64,000 nt of DNA from Panagrolaimus kolymaensis (lineage: Eukaryota > Nematoda > Chromadorea > Rhabditida > Panagrolaimidae). Positions 23,732 through 36,387 of this stretch are shown piece after piece (position 1 is the first letter of the stretch; each line of letters begins with the position of its first letter). The stretch covers positions 1,054,001 through 1,118,000 of the forward strand of contig JAJQJQ010000019.1 in NCBI GenBank assembly GCA_028622995.1. The letters run 5' to 3'. The notes beneath the pieces are model-generated. The model was not told where the DNA came from, did not search any database, and saw only the letters and a program-made list of their open reading frames with translations. Made by a program: the position numbers and the translations under genes.

Positions 23732-26700
23732 ATGCAGTTTTATTTTCCATGGAAAAAAGCCTGCCTTTGATAAAGGGATAGATAAAAAAGAAATAACGAA
23801 CCTATTTCATCTTTTTTGCAACATTCTGGTCCACGCATTCCATTGGCACATTTATATCCATCAGGGCATTTAGCTTCATCACAATTTGCTCCAGATTTTA
23901 ATAATTCTTTTGAACCTGATGGTCCAGTGCAAACAGAGCCATCGGCTAAAAAATACGATGGCCATAAAGAGAACAGTTTTATTAAATTTTTAAAAAATCC
24001 AAGTAAAATTTTTGAAATAATTTTTAAAAAGCAACCGAGCCACCAATGAAAAGGGCAGTTTTTTATTCTCAAAAATTAAAGAAAAGAAATAACATAGATT
24101 TAAAAAATAGTATCCTAATCAAAAAAAAAATCTTACCAAGAGCACAAGTTGTCTCACATTCGGATCGAGTGCCAAATCGATTACCATTTCCACCTTCACC
24201 CGAATATTTAAATGCAAAACATGCACGCCATTTAGAATTATAATGAAATTTTTGGATTGAATCTAAAATGCAAAAAATGATATCCAGTTTTATGTATCAA
24301 AAAATTTGTTTTAGAAATCTCAAAAAAGTGGAAAATTTATTTGTTATTCAAAAATTTCCTTCCGTGACAATCAATAACAGTTTTTAAAACTTTTTTTTGT
24401 TGAAAATTCAATACAGTTTTTTCTTCTAAAAATATTTACCTTTCCCGCTTCCAAATTCTTTAGGCTTATCACAATCCCATTCTAAAACAGGTTGATCCTT
24501 TTCAACAAAGACCACATCTTCTTCATGTTGTGGAGTTCCTTCTGATTCAATTCCTAAAGAATTATTTAGTATTCAATTTTATCAAAGAATGCAGTTTTTT
24601 ACCAACGAAACAATCATTCAAACAATCCAACTCTGTTTCAAAATTATTTTCATTTCCTCCTTCACCAGTAAAAGTAAAGTTTTGACATTTTTGGGTGGAT
24701 TCATCAAAATAGAATCTAATCGCTAAAAAAGAAAGAAAATTAAAAATAACAAAATGGATTTTATGCAAACAGTTTAAAGTAAGATATTATCTTATGTTTC
24801 GGATTCAGTTTAGTATTATAAAAATTATTTTATTGTGGCACTTTACACTCAAGTCTACAGCATTGTAAAAGAAAATGCTGCTATTTATTCATATTGAACA
24901 GTTTATATTTTTCTCGAATTTGGGCTCAAGTAAAAAATGTGGTCCCTGTTTTTTTAACAATAAAAAATTAAATATAAATGGTATAATCATTTTTTTTTTC
25001 ATAGTGAAAAATAGGTCAAAATTTAGACCAGACAAAACAGTTTAAAATTAACTTATCTGTAATTCTTTTATTAATAGAAACAATCACGGAATAAATAAAT
25101 CCAGTAAAATTTAATTTTTATTAATTTTGTTATATTTTACTTCTCAAACCCTTCTCATTTTTAATATTATTTTATTTTATCTTTACTAGTGGACTAAAAA
25201 ATTTCTGAAGTTAAACTTACATTCATCTGTACCATTTCCAGCATCAAAATCAAGTTTACACTTTTCTTCTAATTCAACTTTAGGTTCAGCTGTGACATTT
25301 TGAGATAAGATATTCGAAATAAAACAAAATAAAAATACTGTTGTTAAAATAAAATATTTCATCTAGAATTTTCAACATTTATAAAGTGAATACAGTTAAA
25401 ATAAATTAAGCGAAAGTGAATCAATCAATCAATCAAGCCATAAAAGGTTTACTCAGTTATTAAAAATGTAAGAAAAAACCACAAAAAAATATAAATGAAC
25501 AGATGGCGACAGTTTTAAATTTAAAAAAAAATATAAAAATTCCAAATATTTATAAAGAAAATAAAACTCAGGGCAGTCAATATAAAATCAAAAAAAAATT
25601 TTTAAAACACAGTTTTATTTTTTCATTTTCTGTACAAAAAAACGCTTAAAAAAGTTTGTATGAAAGAAAGATCGCAGTTAAATAAAAAAAATCCATTAAA
25701 ATAAAAGGGTTTGATGAACATTTGATATAACCCATTTATTTTCTTCTGTCACAGTTTTTAAACATAAAAAATTTATTAAAAATATTCTTTCATTTGTGAT
25801 TGACGAGGTTTCAACAAATTTTTAGAAGGAAAAAAATTCCTCAAAAAAATTATTTCTGTCTGCAGTTTAATTTTAGGATTTGTAAAGGCAATGAAAAATG
25901 CAATGAGGAAGTTTGAAAGAAATAAAGTGCAAAAATATGGAACCAATTTTTACCTAATTATCGTGCATTACAGTTTTATATCATTTAACCAAAAATTTTG
26001 AATACCATAGAAAGTTTCAACTATCAAAAACATCAATTTACAATTTAAAATTAACAAAAACGAGCTCAGTTTTAAATTTTCCATAAATAAATTTAACAAA
26101 AAAAATGAAAAAGAAAAATCCTTTATCGATGAAACAGTTTTACTATAAAAGTAAAATGAAAAAGCTATGAGTGAATAAAAAAAATAAATAAATAAGCAAA
26201 TTAAAGCAAGCAGTGAAGCTTGAAACCCAAAAAAATGGATTTAAAAAATATTATAAACCGGAAAAGTTAAACGACACAAAAAGAAAACTCAGTTAAAAAA
26301 ATATTCGTATTTATGCAAATGCAGTTTTGAAAATCTTTACAAAAACAATTAAAAATTGCTATTGAAACACAAAATTTAAAAAAACGTGACATAAATATTT
26401 TAAAAAAATATATTTGCAACAATTATTACCTAAAAATAAGACATTTTCCAGAAGAGGAAAGGAAATGGAAAGGGAATGATGACGACAACAACAACCAATC
26501 ATCCACTTAACTATTACTAACCACCAACAAACAACTCAACTCACTTAACTCAATCCTTAAAAAATTTCCAAAAAAAAAGAAACACCTCTGTTTTAGCAAC
26601 AAAAAAAGAAAGAAAGAAAGAAAGAAAATGAAGATGACAGAATCGCTTCCATTTTTTTCCATCAAAAATATTGTTTTTTCTTTTCTCTCCTTTAATTTGT

Positions 26701-29462
26701 TCGACTTCAAAAAATCATGTCAAACAAATAAAAAACATTAGAAGATGAAAAAAATAAAATTAAGGGGGAAGAAGAAGAACAACCAAGGTCATACAAATAA
26801 AATAAAATAAATACGCAATATGATTTTGATTTTGATTTTGATGACGATCAACTTACCTTTCAGAATCATGCCCCAGCCAGCCGGTTTCTTTCTTTAGGGC
26901 GCTGGAGGCTCCTTTGCTGCCTCTGACACTTTCAAGCGTAATCAACAACTAATAACTAACTTTTATTTTTTTATTTTATTTTATGGAATCAACCGAAGTA
27001 AAAAAAAAAAGAAGAGTTGGATAGGAGGAGAAGTAAAAATTAGATGATTGCGGCGGGTTGAGCGAAAAAAAAAAATGATGCGTGGATAAAAAAAGTAAGA
27101 AGAAGAGAAGTTTTTTTAATTGCAAAAAATAAAAGAAAACGAAAAAATGACAACAAGCCAGCCAGCCAGAAGGCATAGGAAGAAGATTAGGAGAAAAAAA
27201 ATATTGAGTAGGAAGGTAAGAATCAAACAGATGAAAATAATAATTAAAAAAACATAATAAAAAAAGAAATCAAACAAGTGTGACCGTTCGTCGTCGACTG
27301 CTTTTTATTCTTCTTCCTTTCTCCAAACAACTCTTTTTTTTTCTTTCTTCTAATTTTCTTTGTTTTTTTGAATTTGTTTGATTACACTTTTTTTTGATTG
27401 TTTGTTTGATGATGAAAGATATAAAATTATGTAATAGCATGAAAAAAAAATATGTAAAAGAATAAATTAGCATCAACAAATTGGCTAATTACATGGAAAA
27501 AAACAATAATGTAATTTTGTGAATAGAGTTATTATCCTTTATGCTTTTGTTAACAAAATATTCTGGGATTGGATAATGCATTGAAACCTTAAAACTTTTT
27601 TGTTTGATAACCTTTGAGATAATTGACTTTAAAAAGTAAAGAAAGGCCACATCATTCAAAAACAAAAAAAAACAAAAAATTTTATTTAAGTCAATAGCAA
27701 CAATTCTCTCTGCTTCAAGGTTTTTTTCTTCTTCAAAAGCTTTGAAATGTAATAATCTCGATCTTGATTGAATATTCCTTTCTTAGACGAAAAAAAAATT
27801 AAGAGTATTCTTTTATTTACGTTTTCAATATTACAACAACAAAAAAAGCCGCAAAAACAAAATAAAATATTTACATAAAAAATCATTTTTTTCCTTGAAG
27901 TATGTTCGTCGTATATTCAGTAAATTTCCATAATATTTTAGTCTCAAACAAAAAAAATTTATGGAACAAAAATTTTAAATCTAAAATATTTTTTGCTGCT
28001 CTTTTATAAAAAAAACCAGCAAAAAAATATTGTAAAAAATCCATTGGATTTGAATGGCTTCTCTGTATCTTACAACGCAAACAGTAAAAATCTTTCGCAC
28101 GCGAATTCTCCTTTTTTGATGGACTTTTGTTTTTGCTTCTTCCATTTTTTTGTTTGTTGCATCTTCTAAAATTTGATTGACAAATTTTTATTTTTTTCGC
28201 TGATCCTTCATTTTTCATTTGATAATGTTGCGTTGTTGCTTTCATACCTCTCCACTTTTTGATGTTTGCCGATAAAATTTTGAGACTTCACAAAATGCTG
28301 ATCTTTGTATTTTTAACAATGACCATGAAACCGTGTAATTTTGTCATTCGATTTGCAACCTTTAAATTCCTTTAAAATTTGACATATTTAAAAAAATGAC
28401 TCTATTTTTTTTCTCTCTCTCTCTCATTAAAATGAATAACCACCATGCAATAAGAAGATTGATGTTTCCTTTATTTCCTTTAATCTTTTTCAATCATGTT
28501 TTTACGCGCGTTTTTTGGCATTCGTTATTTTATTGTATGAAAATTTGTGTTAAACATGCTCTAATTTGTTATCCTTTTTTTAGCTCAAAGAAATGGCTCC
28601 CAAGAAATATGAAGTGGAAAAGATTATGGATCACAGAGGACGTGGTCGCACATCAGAATATTTGGTCAAATGGAAAGGTATGTCAATGTTCAACTTTATT
28701 TAACCAGCTTTTTATATTCTTTATTTTTAAGGCTACTCAACTAAAGAAAACACGTGGGAACCTGCTGCAAACTGTGTAAGTTTTTACTTTTTCTTCTGAA
28801 TGACTGATTTCATATGCTTCTCTTTTAGGAATGCATTGATCTTATTGACGCCTTTAAAAACCAACGCAAAAAGCGAGTATGTTATTATTGTTACTTTAAC
28901 TCTTCATCTTTCAAATGCTTTTCAGGCTTTATCATCGACTCCATTGCGCAAGCGTCCGATTCAAGCAAGAAGAGCAACTTCGTCTGTAACTCATATGGTT
29001 TGTGAATTTATTGATGTTCCACATTTACCTCTTTATTTTTAGACTCCTACTGTTAGAAATCTCAAACTTCGTCGTGATCCATCTCATCGAAATTCATCTG
29101 AAGAGCAAGATGTTGTTGCTGAAGTTCGTTTTTTATGATTTTATTTTATCATTATCATATGTTTGGTTTTAGAATTCTCAAGCTGTGACTTCTCCAAAGC
29201 CTCGTCGAACATCATCTCGTCTTTCAACTCCTAAAGGACAAAACTCATCATCTGATGCTATTGAAGTTCGTTTTCGTTGATTTTATTATATCATTATCTT
29301 GTTGTTTTTAAGCATCCTCCAACTGAAACTTCTCCAAAGTCTCGTCCTGCATCTCCTCAAACAAGAAATTCATCTTCTGATTTTGCTACTGAAGTTTGTT
29401 TGATTACTTTTGTTCCATTAATATCTTCTTTTTTTTTAGAATCCTCAAGTTGAAAATTCTCG
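23713..29462. repeat. Tandem segmental repeat, copy 2 of 3 (5,750 bp)
   Basis: By eye it is identical to copy 1, with every frame shifted by exactly 5,750. Both ends are repeat junctions, so it contains a 3'-truncated mosaic gene and a 3'-truncated HP1 gene. Confidence 0.97.
23740..25362 (-). pseudogene. 3'-truncated copy of the mosaic secreted gene (repeat copy 2)
   Basis: Carries only exons 1-5: 25221-25362, 24603-24722, 24440-24553, 24137-24262, 23802-23945 (signal peptide, two Kunitz modules, one lustrin module). The sixth exon and everything downstream is replaced by the HP1 gene in antisense. If the last donor is not used the frame continues 20 residues (GSLFLFYL...) to a stop at 23740, giving about 235 aa. 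Exons are intact, so a short secreted Kunitz protein is possible; I call it a broken copy because it lost its 3' half. Confidence 0.7.
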
Positions 29463-29481
29463 TATCTCCAAAAACTTTTAA
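28593..29481 (+). CDS. HP1-like chromodomain protein, truncated copy 2 (no chromoshadow domain)
   Basis: Same gene structure as the copy at 22843, shifted by 5,750. I see no difference in sequence. The promoter side is also fully duplicated, so transcription is plausible. It stops at 29479-29481 after six residues read from mosaic-gene intron sequence. Untranslated regions and the polyadenylation site of the original gene are missing, so transcripts must end in sequence antisense to the mosaic gene. Confidence 0.75.
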
Positions 29482-32400
29482 ATGCAGTTTTATTTTCCAT
29501 GGAAAAAAGCCTGCCTTTGATAAAGGGATAGATAAAAAAGAAATAACGAACCTATTTCATCTTTTTTGCAACATTCTGGTCCACGCATTCCATTGGCACA
29601 TTTATATCCATCAGGGCATTTAGCTTCATCACAATTTGCTCCAGATTTTAATAATTCTTTTGAACCTGATGGTCCAGTGCAAACAGAGCCATCGGCTAAA
29701 AAATACGATGGCCATAAAGAGAACAGTTTTATTAAATTTTTAAAAAATCCAAGTAAAATTTTTGAAATAATTTTTAAAAAGCAACCGAGCCACCAATGAA
29801 AAGGGCAGTTTTTTATTCTCAAAAATTAAAGAAAAGAAATAACATAGATTTAAAAAATAGTATCCTAATCAAAAAAAAAATCTTACCAAGAGCACAAGTT
29901 GTCTCACATTCGGATCGAGTGCCAAATCGATTACCATTTCCACCTTCACCCGAATATTTAAATGCAAAACATGCACGCCATTTAGAATTATAATGAAATT
30001 TTTGGATTGAATCTAAAATGCAAAAAATGATATCCAGTTTTATGTATCAAAAAATTTGTTTTAGAAATCTCAAAAAAGTGGAAAATTTATTTGTTATTCA
30101 AAAATTTCCTTCCGTGACAATCAATAACAGTTTTTAAAACTTTTTTTTGTTGAAAATTCAATACAGTTTTTTCTTCTAAAAATATTTACCTTTCCCGCTT
30201 CCAAATTCTTTAGGCTTATCACAATCCCATTCTAAAACAGGTTGATCCTTTTCAACAAAGACCACATCTTCTTCATGTTGTGGAGTTCCTTCTGATTCAA
30301 TTCCTAAAGAATTATTTAGTATTCAATTTTATCAAAGAATGCAGTTTTTTACCAACGAAACAATCATTCAAACAATCCAACTCTGTTTCAAAATTATTTT
30401 CATTTCCTCCTTCACCAGTAAAAGTAAAGTTTTGACATTTTTGGGTGGATTCATCAAAATAGAATCTAATCGCTAAAAAAGAAAGAAAATTAAAAATAAC
30501 AAAATGGATTTTATGCAAACAGTTTAAAGTAAGATATTATCTTATGTTTCGGATTCAGTTTAGTATTATAAAAATTATTTTATTGTGGCACTTTACACTC
30601 AAGTCTACAGCATTGTAAAAGAAAATGCTGCTATTTATTCATATTGAACAGTTTATATTTTTCTCGAATTTGGGCTCAAGTAAAAAATGTGGTCCCTGTT
30701 TTTTTAACAATAAAAAATTAAATATAAATGGTATAATCATTTTTTTTTTCATAGTGAAAAATAGGTCAAAATTTAGACCAGACAAAACAGTTTAAAATTA
30801 ACTTATCTGTAATTCTTTTATTAATAGAAACAATCACGGAATAAATAAATCCAGTAAAATTTAATTTTTATTAATTTTGTTATATTTTACTTCTCAAACC
30901 CTTCTCATTTTTAATATTATTTTATTTTATCTTTACTAGTGGACTAAAAAATTTCTGAAGTTAAACTTACATTCATCTGTACCATTTCCAGCATCAAAAT
31001 CAAGTTTACACTTTTCTTCTAATTCAACTTTAGGTTCAGCTGTGACATTTTGAGATAAGATATTCGAAATAAAACAAAATAAAAATACTGTTGTTAAAAT
31101 AAAATATTTCATCTAGAATTTTCAACATTTATAAAGTGAATACAGTTAAAATAAATTAAGCGAAAGTGAATCAATCAATCAATCAAGCCATAAAAGGTTT
31201 ACTCAGTTATTAAAAATGTAAGAAAAAACCACAAAAAAATATAAATGAACAGATGGCGACAGTTTTAAATTTAAAAAAAAATATAAAAATTCCAAATATT
31301 TATAAAGAAAATAAAACTCAGGGCAGTCAATATAAAATCAAAAAAAAATTTTTAAAACACAGTTTTATTTTTTCATTTTCTGTACAAAAAAACGCTTAAA
31401 AAAGTTTGTATGAAAGAAAGATCGCAGTTAAATAAAAAAAATCCATTAAAATAAAAGGGTTTGATGAACATTTGATATAACCCATTTATTTTCTTCTGTC
31501 ACAGTTTTTAAACATAAAAAATTTATTAAAAATATTCTTTCATTTGTGATTGACGAGGTTTCAACAAATTTTTAGAAGGAAAAAAATTCCTCAAAAAAAT
31601 TATTTCTGTCTGCAGTTTAATTTTAGGATTTGTAAAGGCAATGAAAAATGCAATGAGGAAGTTTGAAAGAAATAAAGTGCAAAAATATGGAACCAATTTT
31701 TACCTAATTATCGTGCATTACAGTTTTATATCATTTAACCAAAAATTTTGAATACCATAGAAAGTTTCAACTATCAAAAACATCAATTTACAATTTAAAA
31801 TTAACAAAAACGAGCTCAGTTTTAAATTTTCCATAAATAAATTTAACAAAAAAAATGAAAAAGAAAAATCCTTTATCGATGAAACAGTTTTACTATAAAA
31901 GTAAAATGAAAAAGCTATGAGTGAATAAAAAAAATAAATAAATAAGCAAATTAAAGCAAGCAGTGAAGCTTGAAACCCAAAAAAATGGATTTAAAAAATA
32001 TTATAAACCGGAAAAGTTAAACGACACAAAAAGAAAACTCAGTTAAAAAAATATTCGTATTTATGCAAATGCAGTTTTGAAAATCTTTACAAAAACAATT
32101 AAAAATTGCTATTGAAACACAAAATTTAAAAAAACGTGACATAAATATTTTAAAAAAATATATTTGCAACAATTATTACCTAAAAATAAGACATTTTCCA
32201 GAAGAGGAAAGGAAATGGAAAGGGAATGATGACGACAACAACAACCAATCATCCACTTAACTATTACTAACCACCAACAAACAACTCAACTCACTTAACT
32301 CAATCCTTAAAAAATTTCCAAAAAAAAAGAAACACCTCTGTTTTAGCAACAAAAAAAGAAAGAAAGAAAGAAAGAAAATGAAGATGACAGAATCGCTTCC

Positions 32401-35212
32401 ATTTTTTTCCATCAAAAATATTGTTTTTTCTTTTCTCTCCTTTAATTTGTTCGACTTCAAAAAATCATGTCAAACAAATAAAAAACATTAGAAGATGAAA
32501 AAAATAAAATTAAGGGGGAAGAAGAAGAACAACCAAGGTCATACAAATAAAATAAAATAAATACGCAATATGATTTTGATTTTGATTTTGATGACGATCA
32601 ACTTACCTTTCAGAATCATGCCCCAGCCAGCCGGTTTCTTTCTTTAGGGCGCTGGAGGCTCCTTTGCTGCCTCTGACACTTTCAAGCGTAATCAACAACT
32701 AATAACTAACTTTTATTTTTTTATTTTATTTTATGGAATCAACCGAAGTAAAAAAAAAAAGAAGAGTTGGATAGGAGGAGAAGTAAAAATTAGATGATTG
32801 CGGCGGGTTGAGCGAAAAAAAAAAATGATGCGTGGATAAAAAAAGTAAGAAGAAGAGAAGTTTTTTTAATTGCAAAAAATAAAAGAAAACGAAAAAATGA
32901 CAACAAGCCAGCCAGCCAGAAGGCATAGGAAGAAGATTAGGAGAAAAAAAATATTGAGTAGGAAGGTAAGAATCAAACAGATGAAAATAATAATTAAAAA
33001 AACATAATAAAAAAAGAAATCAAACAAGTGTGACCGTTCGTCGTCGACTGCTTTTTATTCTTCTTCCTTTCTCCAAACAACTCTTTTTTTTTCTTTCTTC
33101 TAATTTTCTTTGTTTTTTTGAATTTGTTTGATTACACTTTTTTTTGATTGTTTGTTTGATGATGAAAGATATAAAATTATGTAATAGCATGAAAAAAAAA
33201 TATGTAAAAGAATAAATTAGCATCAACAAATTGGCTAATTACATGGAAAAAAACAATAATGTAATTTTGTGAATAGAGTTATTATCCTTTATGCTTTTGT
33301 TAACAAAATATTCTGGGATTGGATAATGCATTGAAACCTTAAAACTTTTTTGTTTGATAACCTTTGAGATAATTGACTTTAAAAAGTAAAGAAAGGCCAC
33401 ATCATTCAAAAACAAAAAAAAACAAAAAATTTTATTTAAGTCAATAGCAACAATTCTCTCTGCTTCAAGGTTTTTTTCTTCTTCAAAAGCTTTGAAATGT
33501 AATAATCTCGATCTTGATTGAATATTCCTTTCTTAGACGAAAAAAAAATTAAGAGTATTCTTTTATTTACGTTTTCAATATTACAACAACAAAAAAAGCC
33601 GCAAAAACAAAATAAAATATTTACATAAAAAATCATTTTTTTCCTTGAAGTATGTTCGTCGTATATTCAGTAAATTTCCATAATATTTTAGTCTCAAACA
33701 AAAAAAATTTATGGAACAAAAATTTTAAATCTAAAATATTTTTTGCTGCTCTTTTATAAAAAAAACCAGCAAAAAAATATTGTAAAAAATCCATTGGATT
33801 TGAATGGCTTCTCTGTATCTTACAACGCAAACAGTAAAAATCTTTCGCACGCGAATTCTCCTTTTTTGATGGACTTTTGTTTTTGCTTCTTCCATTTTTT
33901 TGTTTGTTGCATCTTCTAAAATTTGATTGACAAATTTTTATTTTTTTCGCTGATCCTTCATTTTTCATTTGATAATGTTGCGTTGTTGCTTTCATACCTC
34001 TCCACTTTTTGATGTTTGCCGATAAAATTTTGAGACTTCACAAAATGCTGATCTTTGTATTTTTAACAATGACCATGAAACCGTGTAATTTTGTCATTCG
34101 ATTTGCAACCTTTAAATTCCTTTAAAATTTGACATATTTAAAAAAATGACTCTATTTTTTTTCTCTCTCTCTCTCATTAAAATGAATAACCACCATGCAA
34201 TAAGAAGATTGATGTTTCCTTTATTTCCTTTAATCTTTTTCAATCATGTTTTTACGCGCGTTTTTTGGCATTCGTTATTTTATTGTATGAAAATTTGTGT
34301 TAAACATGCTCTAATTTGTTATCCTTTTTTTAGCTCAAAGAAATGGCTCCCAAGAAATATGAAGTGGAAAAGATTATGGATCACAGAGGACGTGGTCGCA
34401 CATCAGAATATTTGGTCAAATGGAAAGGTATGTCAATGTTCAACTTTATTTAACCAGCTTTTTATATTCTTTATTTTTAAGGCTACTCAACTAAAGAAAA
34501 CACGTGGGAACCTGCTGCAAACTGTGTAAGTTTTTACTTTTTCTTCTGAATGACTGATTTCATATGCTTCTCTTTTAGGAATGCATTGATCTTATTGACG
34601 CCTTTAAAAACCAACGCAAAAAGCGAGTATGTTATTATTGTTACTTTAACTCTTCATCTTTCAAATGCTTTTCAGGCTTTATCATCGACTCCATTGCGCA
34701 AGCGTCCGATTCAAGCAAGAAGAGCAACTTCGTCTGTAACTCATATGGTTTGTGAATTTATTGATGTTCCACATTTACCTCTTTATTTTTAGACTCCTAC
34801 TGTTAGAAATCTCAAACTTCGTCGTGATCCATCTCATCGAAATTCATCTGAAGAGCAAGATGTTGTTGCTGAAGTTCGTTTTTTATGATTTTATTTTATC
34901 ATTATCATATGTTTGGTTTTAGAATTCTCAAGCTGTGACTTCTCCAAAGCCTCGTCGAACATCATCTCGTCTTTCAACTCCTAAAGGACAAAACTCATCA
35001 TCTGATGCTATTGAAGTTCGTTTTCGTTGATTTTATTATATCATTATCTTGTTGTTTTTAAGCATCCTCCAACCGAAACTTCTCCAAAGTCTCGTCCTGC
35101 ATCTCCTCAAACAAGAAATTCATCTTCTGATTTTGCTACTGAAGTTTGTTTGATTACTTTTGTTCCATTAATATCTTCTTTTTTTTTAGAATCCTCAAGT
35201 TGAAAATTCTCG
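29463..35212. repeat. Tandem segmental repeat, copy 3 of 3 (5,750 bp)
   Basis: I found one difference from copies 1 and 2: C at 35074 where they have T (23574, 29324). It is a synonymous Thr codon change in HP1 exon 7. Its right end runs into unique sequence and restores the complete HP1 gene. Confidence 0.97.
29490..31112 (-). pseudogene. 3'-truncated copy of the mosaic secreted gene (repeat copy 3)
   Basis: Same as the copy at 23740-25362, shifted by 5,750: exons 30971-31112, 30353-30472, 30190-30303, 29887-30012, 29552-29695. It ends tail to tail with the truncated HP1 copy; the two stop codons are 8 bp apart (29481 and 29490). Confidence 0.7.
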
Positions 35213-35908
35213 CAAACGTGGTCGAATTCCATCTCTTCGTGGCAATCCTGAAGCAAGAAAATCATCTTCTGTTGTACCAATCGAAGTTTGTTTTATCACT
35301 TTTAATCCATCGTAATCTTTTTATTTTTAGGAATCTGAAACTTCTCCAAAACGTCGACGAACTTCATCTCATACTCCCACACTTGAAGCTGTATCAACTA
35401 GTGCTAGCCCTATGGAACCTCCATCGCCTGATCGTGATGTTAGTGCTGTTCCATCTGAACCAGAATCATCTAATCGTAGCCGAACTGATCCTCCTCCAGC
35501 TCATACATATCCTCTTCGCAACAGTCATTCAAGCGGTGGAGTTGGGGTAAGTTATCACTTATTTATTACCATTTTCTTTCATTCTTATATTTATAGACAA
35601 ACACAAGAACATCATCACGGAACGCTACGCTCAATCATTCTCATCGCAACTTCACTCCTGCTGCTGAAATTCCTCAATTAGAATTCAACGTCAAAACTAT
35701 CAAAGGCTTCTACGATAATGGTACTGGTGAAGATGTTATTGTTGTTTCTGATTCTGGAGCACATGAAGTTGCTAAATGCAAAGCCGTTGCAAAACAGAAT
35801 TTTGATGTTAGTTTAGACTTTCTTTATATTTTATGAGTTCATTAATGTTTGATTTCTTTTCAGCTCATGTTTGATTACTTCTTGAACACTGTCGAAAAGA
35901 AGAAGTAG
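34343..35908 (+). CDS. HP1-like heterochromatin protein, complete gene, 11 exons
   Basis: Exons: 34343-34427, 34482-34525, 34579-34626, 34676-34747, 34793-34873, 34923-35015, 35063-35143, 35190-35285, 35331-35546, 35597-35806, 35864-35908; 1,071 nt, 356 aa. The N-terminal chromodomain (MAPKKYEVEKIMDHRGRG, YLVKWKGY, ENTWEPAANCE) closely matches HP1 family readers of methylated H3K9. The C-terminal about 60 residues (FNVKTIKGFYDN, EVAKCKAVAKQNFDLMFDYFL) resemble a diverged chromoshadow domain, so the protein probably dimerises. The long Ser/Pro/Arg hinge is encoded by repeated phase-0 exons. It is longer than the roughly 180-aa worm HPL proteins. Nuclear, chromatin-bound. An acceptor (TTTTTTTAG) lies 9 nt before the ATG. 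Confidence 0.88.
34793..35330 (+). repeat. Four tandem exon-intron modules in the HP1 hinge
   Basis: Modules start at 34793, 34923, 35063 and 35190 (127-141 bp each). Each exon is phase 0, encodes a Ser/Pro/Arg-rich piece with SSS or SSE near the end and finishes with Glu at the splice site. Each intron starts GTTCG or GTTTG and has similar TTTTAT/ATCATT-rich text. Exon 9 begins the same way (ESETSPKRRRTSS). Confidence 0.7.
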
Positions 35909-36387
35909 CTTTATGGTCATTTCAAATTCAGCTAATGGAAATCTTCAAACATCTCTTGGCCTTTGCCCATTTGTTTACATTTATTTTTTTGTTTTTATTG
36001 TTTGTTTAATATCCAATAGTCATTGACTGAATTTTGTTTTGTAATTGTATAAAAAAATTTTGAATCTTCTCTTTGTGTTTGTTAGATTTTTGAATGCAGA
36101 AAGTGGAATTGGTTGAGAATTTTCTTCAACCACTAGAGAACATCATCTTTGATGATACTGTAAATGCATGTATAACAAACAACAGTATCATGTTTCACTC
36201 TTTATTGAAGAATCCAAAAAATCCAAAATCGTTTTAACATTCTGACCCTCTTTTCACCTTGCAACAGAAAACCCTCTTTCAATCAAACAAACATTTACAA
36301 AGAATACAAATTTACTTTATTTTAAATCTTTTTACCACGTTTACATAAGTACATACATCCCAACCAATAAAACTAATAGCATCATCA
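35909..36387. other. Convergent 3' region, HP1 gene / syntaxin-18
   Basis: Contains the 3' ends of both genes. AATAAA on the minus strand near 36316 fits syntaxin-18. A perfect 10-bp inverted repeat with a 20-nt loop lies at 36152-36191. Confidence 0.55.
36152..36191. repeat. Small inverted repeat (10-bp arms)
   Basis: ATGATACTGT at 36152-36161 and its exact complement ACAGTATCAT at 36182-36191. Pairing does not extend outward. It lies between two converging genes and could form a transcript hairpin from either strand. Confidence 0.6.
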
